From Methylocaldum marinum (GTDB lineage Bacteria > Pseudomonadota > Gammaproteobacteria > Methylococcales > Methylococcaceae): a DNA stretch of 64,000 nt. The stretch is from assembly GCF_003584645.1 (NCBI RefSeq), contig NZ_AP017928.1, positions 4,068,395 through 4,132,394 of the forward strand. Direction: 5' to 3'. Positions 63,936 to 64,000 of the stretch are shown in pieces. The position numbers were made by a program, and so were the translations under genes. Each line of letters begins with the position of its first letter. The stretch's first letter is position 1. The notes under the pieces are model-generated. The model was given only the letters and a program-made list of their open reading frames with translations, had not been told where the DNA came from and searched no databases.

Positions 63936-64000
63936 TCGAATCCCTGTTTTGAAGGACATTCGCGCTTCGTCCCAGGTTTGACGAGATGTCCGCCCACGCG

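Overview
The window reads as a chromosomal segment of a gammaproteobacterium, most likely a methane- or methanol-using member of the Methylococcales. This assignment is an inference from content, not a phylogeny. It rests on the recF-gyrB block next to the replication origin with Pseudomonas-type parS palindromes, on gamma-type DjlA, RlmJ and PilU, on a MEDS (methanogen/methylotroph DcmR sensory) protein, on a PEP-CTERM protein and on an SAH riboswitch in front of ahcY. Base composition is moderately GC-rich. I saw no rRNA, tRNA, CRISPR array, prophage or transposase gene.

Layout. 1-5.2 kb: end of recF, gyrB, lgt and thyA, with two perfect parS palindromes. 5.4-8.3 kb (minus): a MEDS protein and a cytoplasmic PAS histidine kinase. 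8.7-13.5 kb: housekeeping genes (folA, moaC, a flavin-reductase-like protein, a DUF2490 barrel, purC, djlA, yajQ). 13.7-23.9 kb: a nitric-oxide region. It holds a ric-norB operon (iron-sulfur repair protein plus quinol NO reductase) divergent from norR, with three GGT-N7-ACC operators and a sigma-54 promoter. A second norR-like gene follows, divergent from an outer-membrane factor/HlyD pair that has no inner-membrane pump. 24-31 kb: rsmE-bioA, then methyl-cycle genes metF, ahcY (SAH riboswitch) and metK, interleaved with two Uma2-family genes. 31.8-36.6 kb: ppa, rlmJ, a PEP-CTERM protein, pilU and a small gene behind a Fur-box-like operator. 36.6-40.8 kb: one 1378-residue CheB-CheR-PAS-kinase-receiver protein. 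40.8-47.1 kb: a Bat (Batl) operon without moxR. 47.1-51.7 kb: hemW, gluconokinase and membrane proteins. 52.1-56.0 kb: an SNF2-SWIM pair. 56.1-59.4 kb: a MITE-like element and a three-gene secreted-protein operon with a chaperone/DsbA fusion. 59.7-61.1 kb: two truncated gene remnants around a PaiB-like gene. 61.4-64 kb: a radical-SAM protein, a Kazal-type lipoprotein and a small exported protein.

Small palindromic repeats are scattered between genes, mostly at gene ends. The most interesting regions are the double NorR locus with its orphan efflux pair, the parS palindromes, the periplasmic SurA-like/DsbA fusion operon, the Kazal lipoprotein, and the MITE-like element whose end supplies the stop codon of its neighbour.
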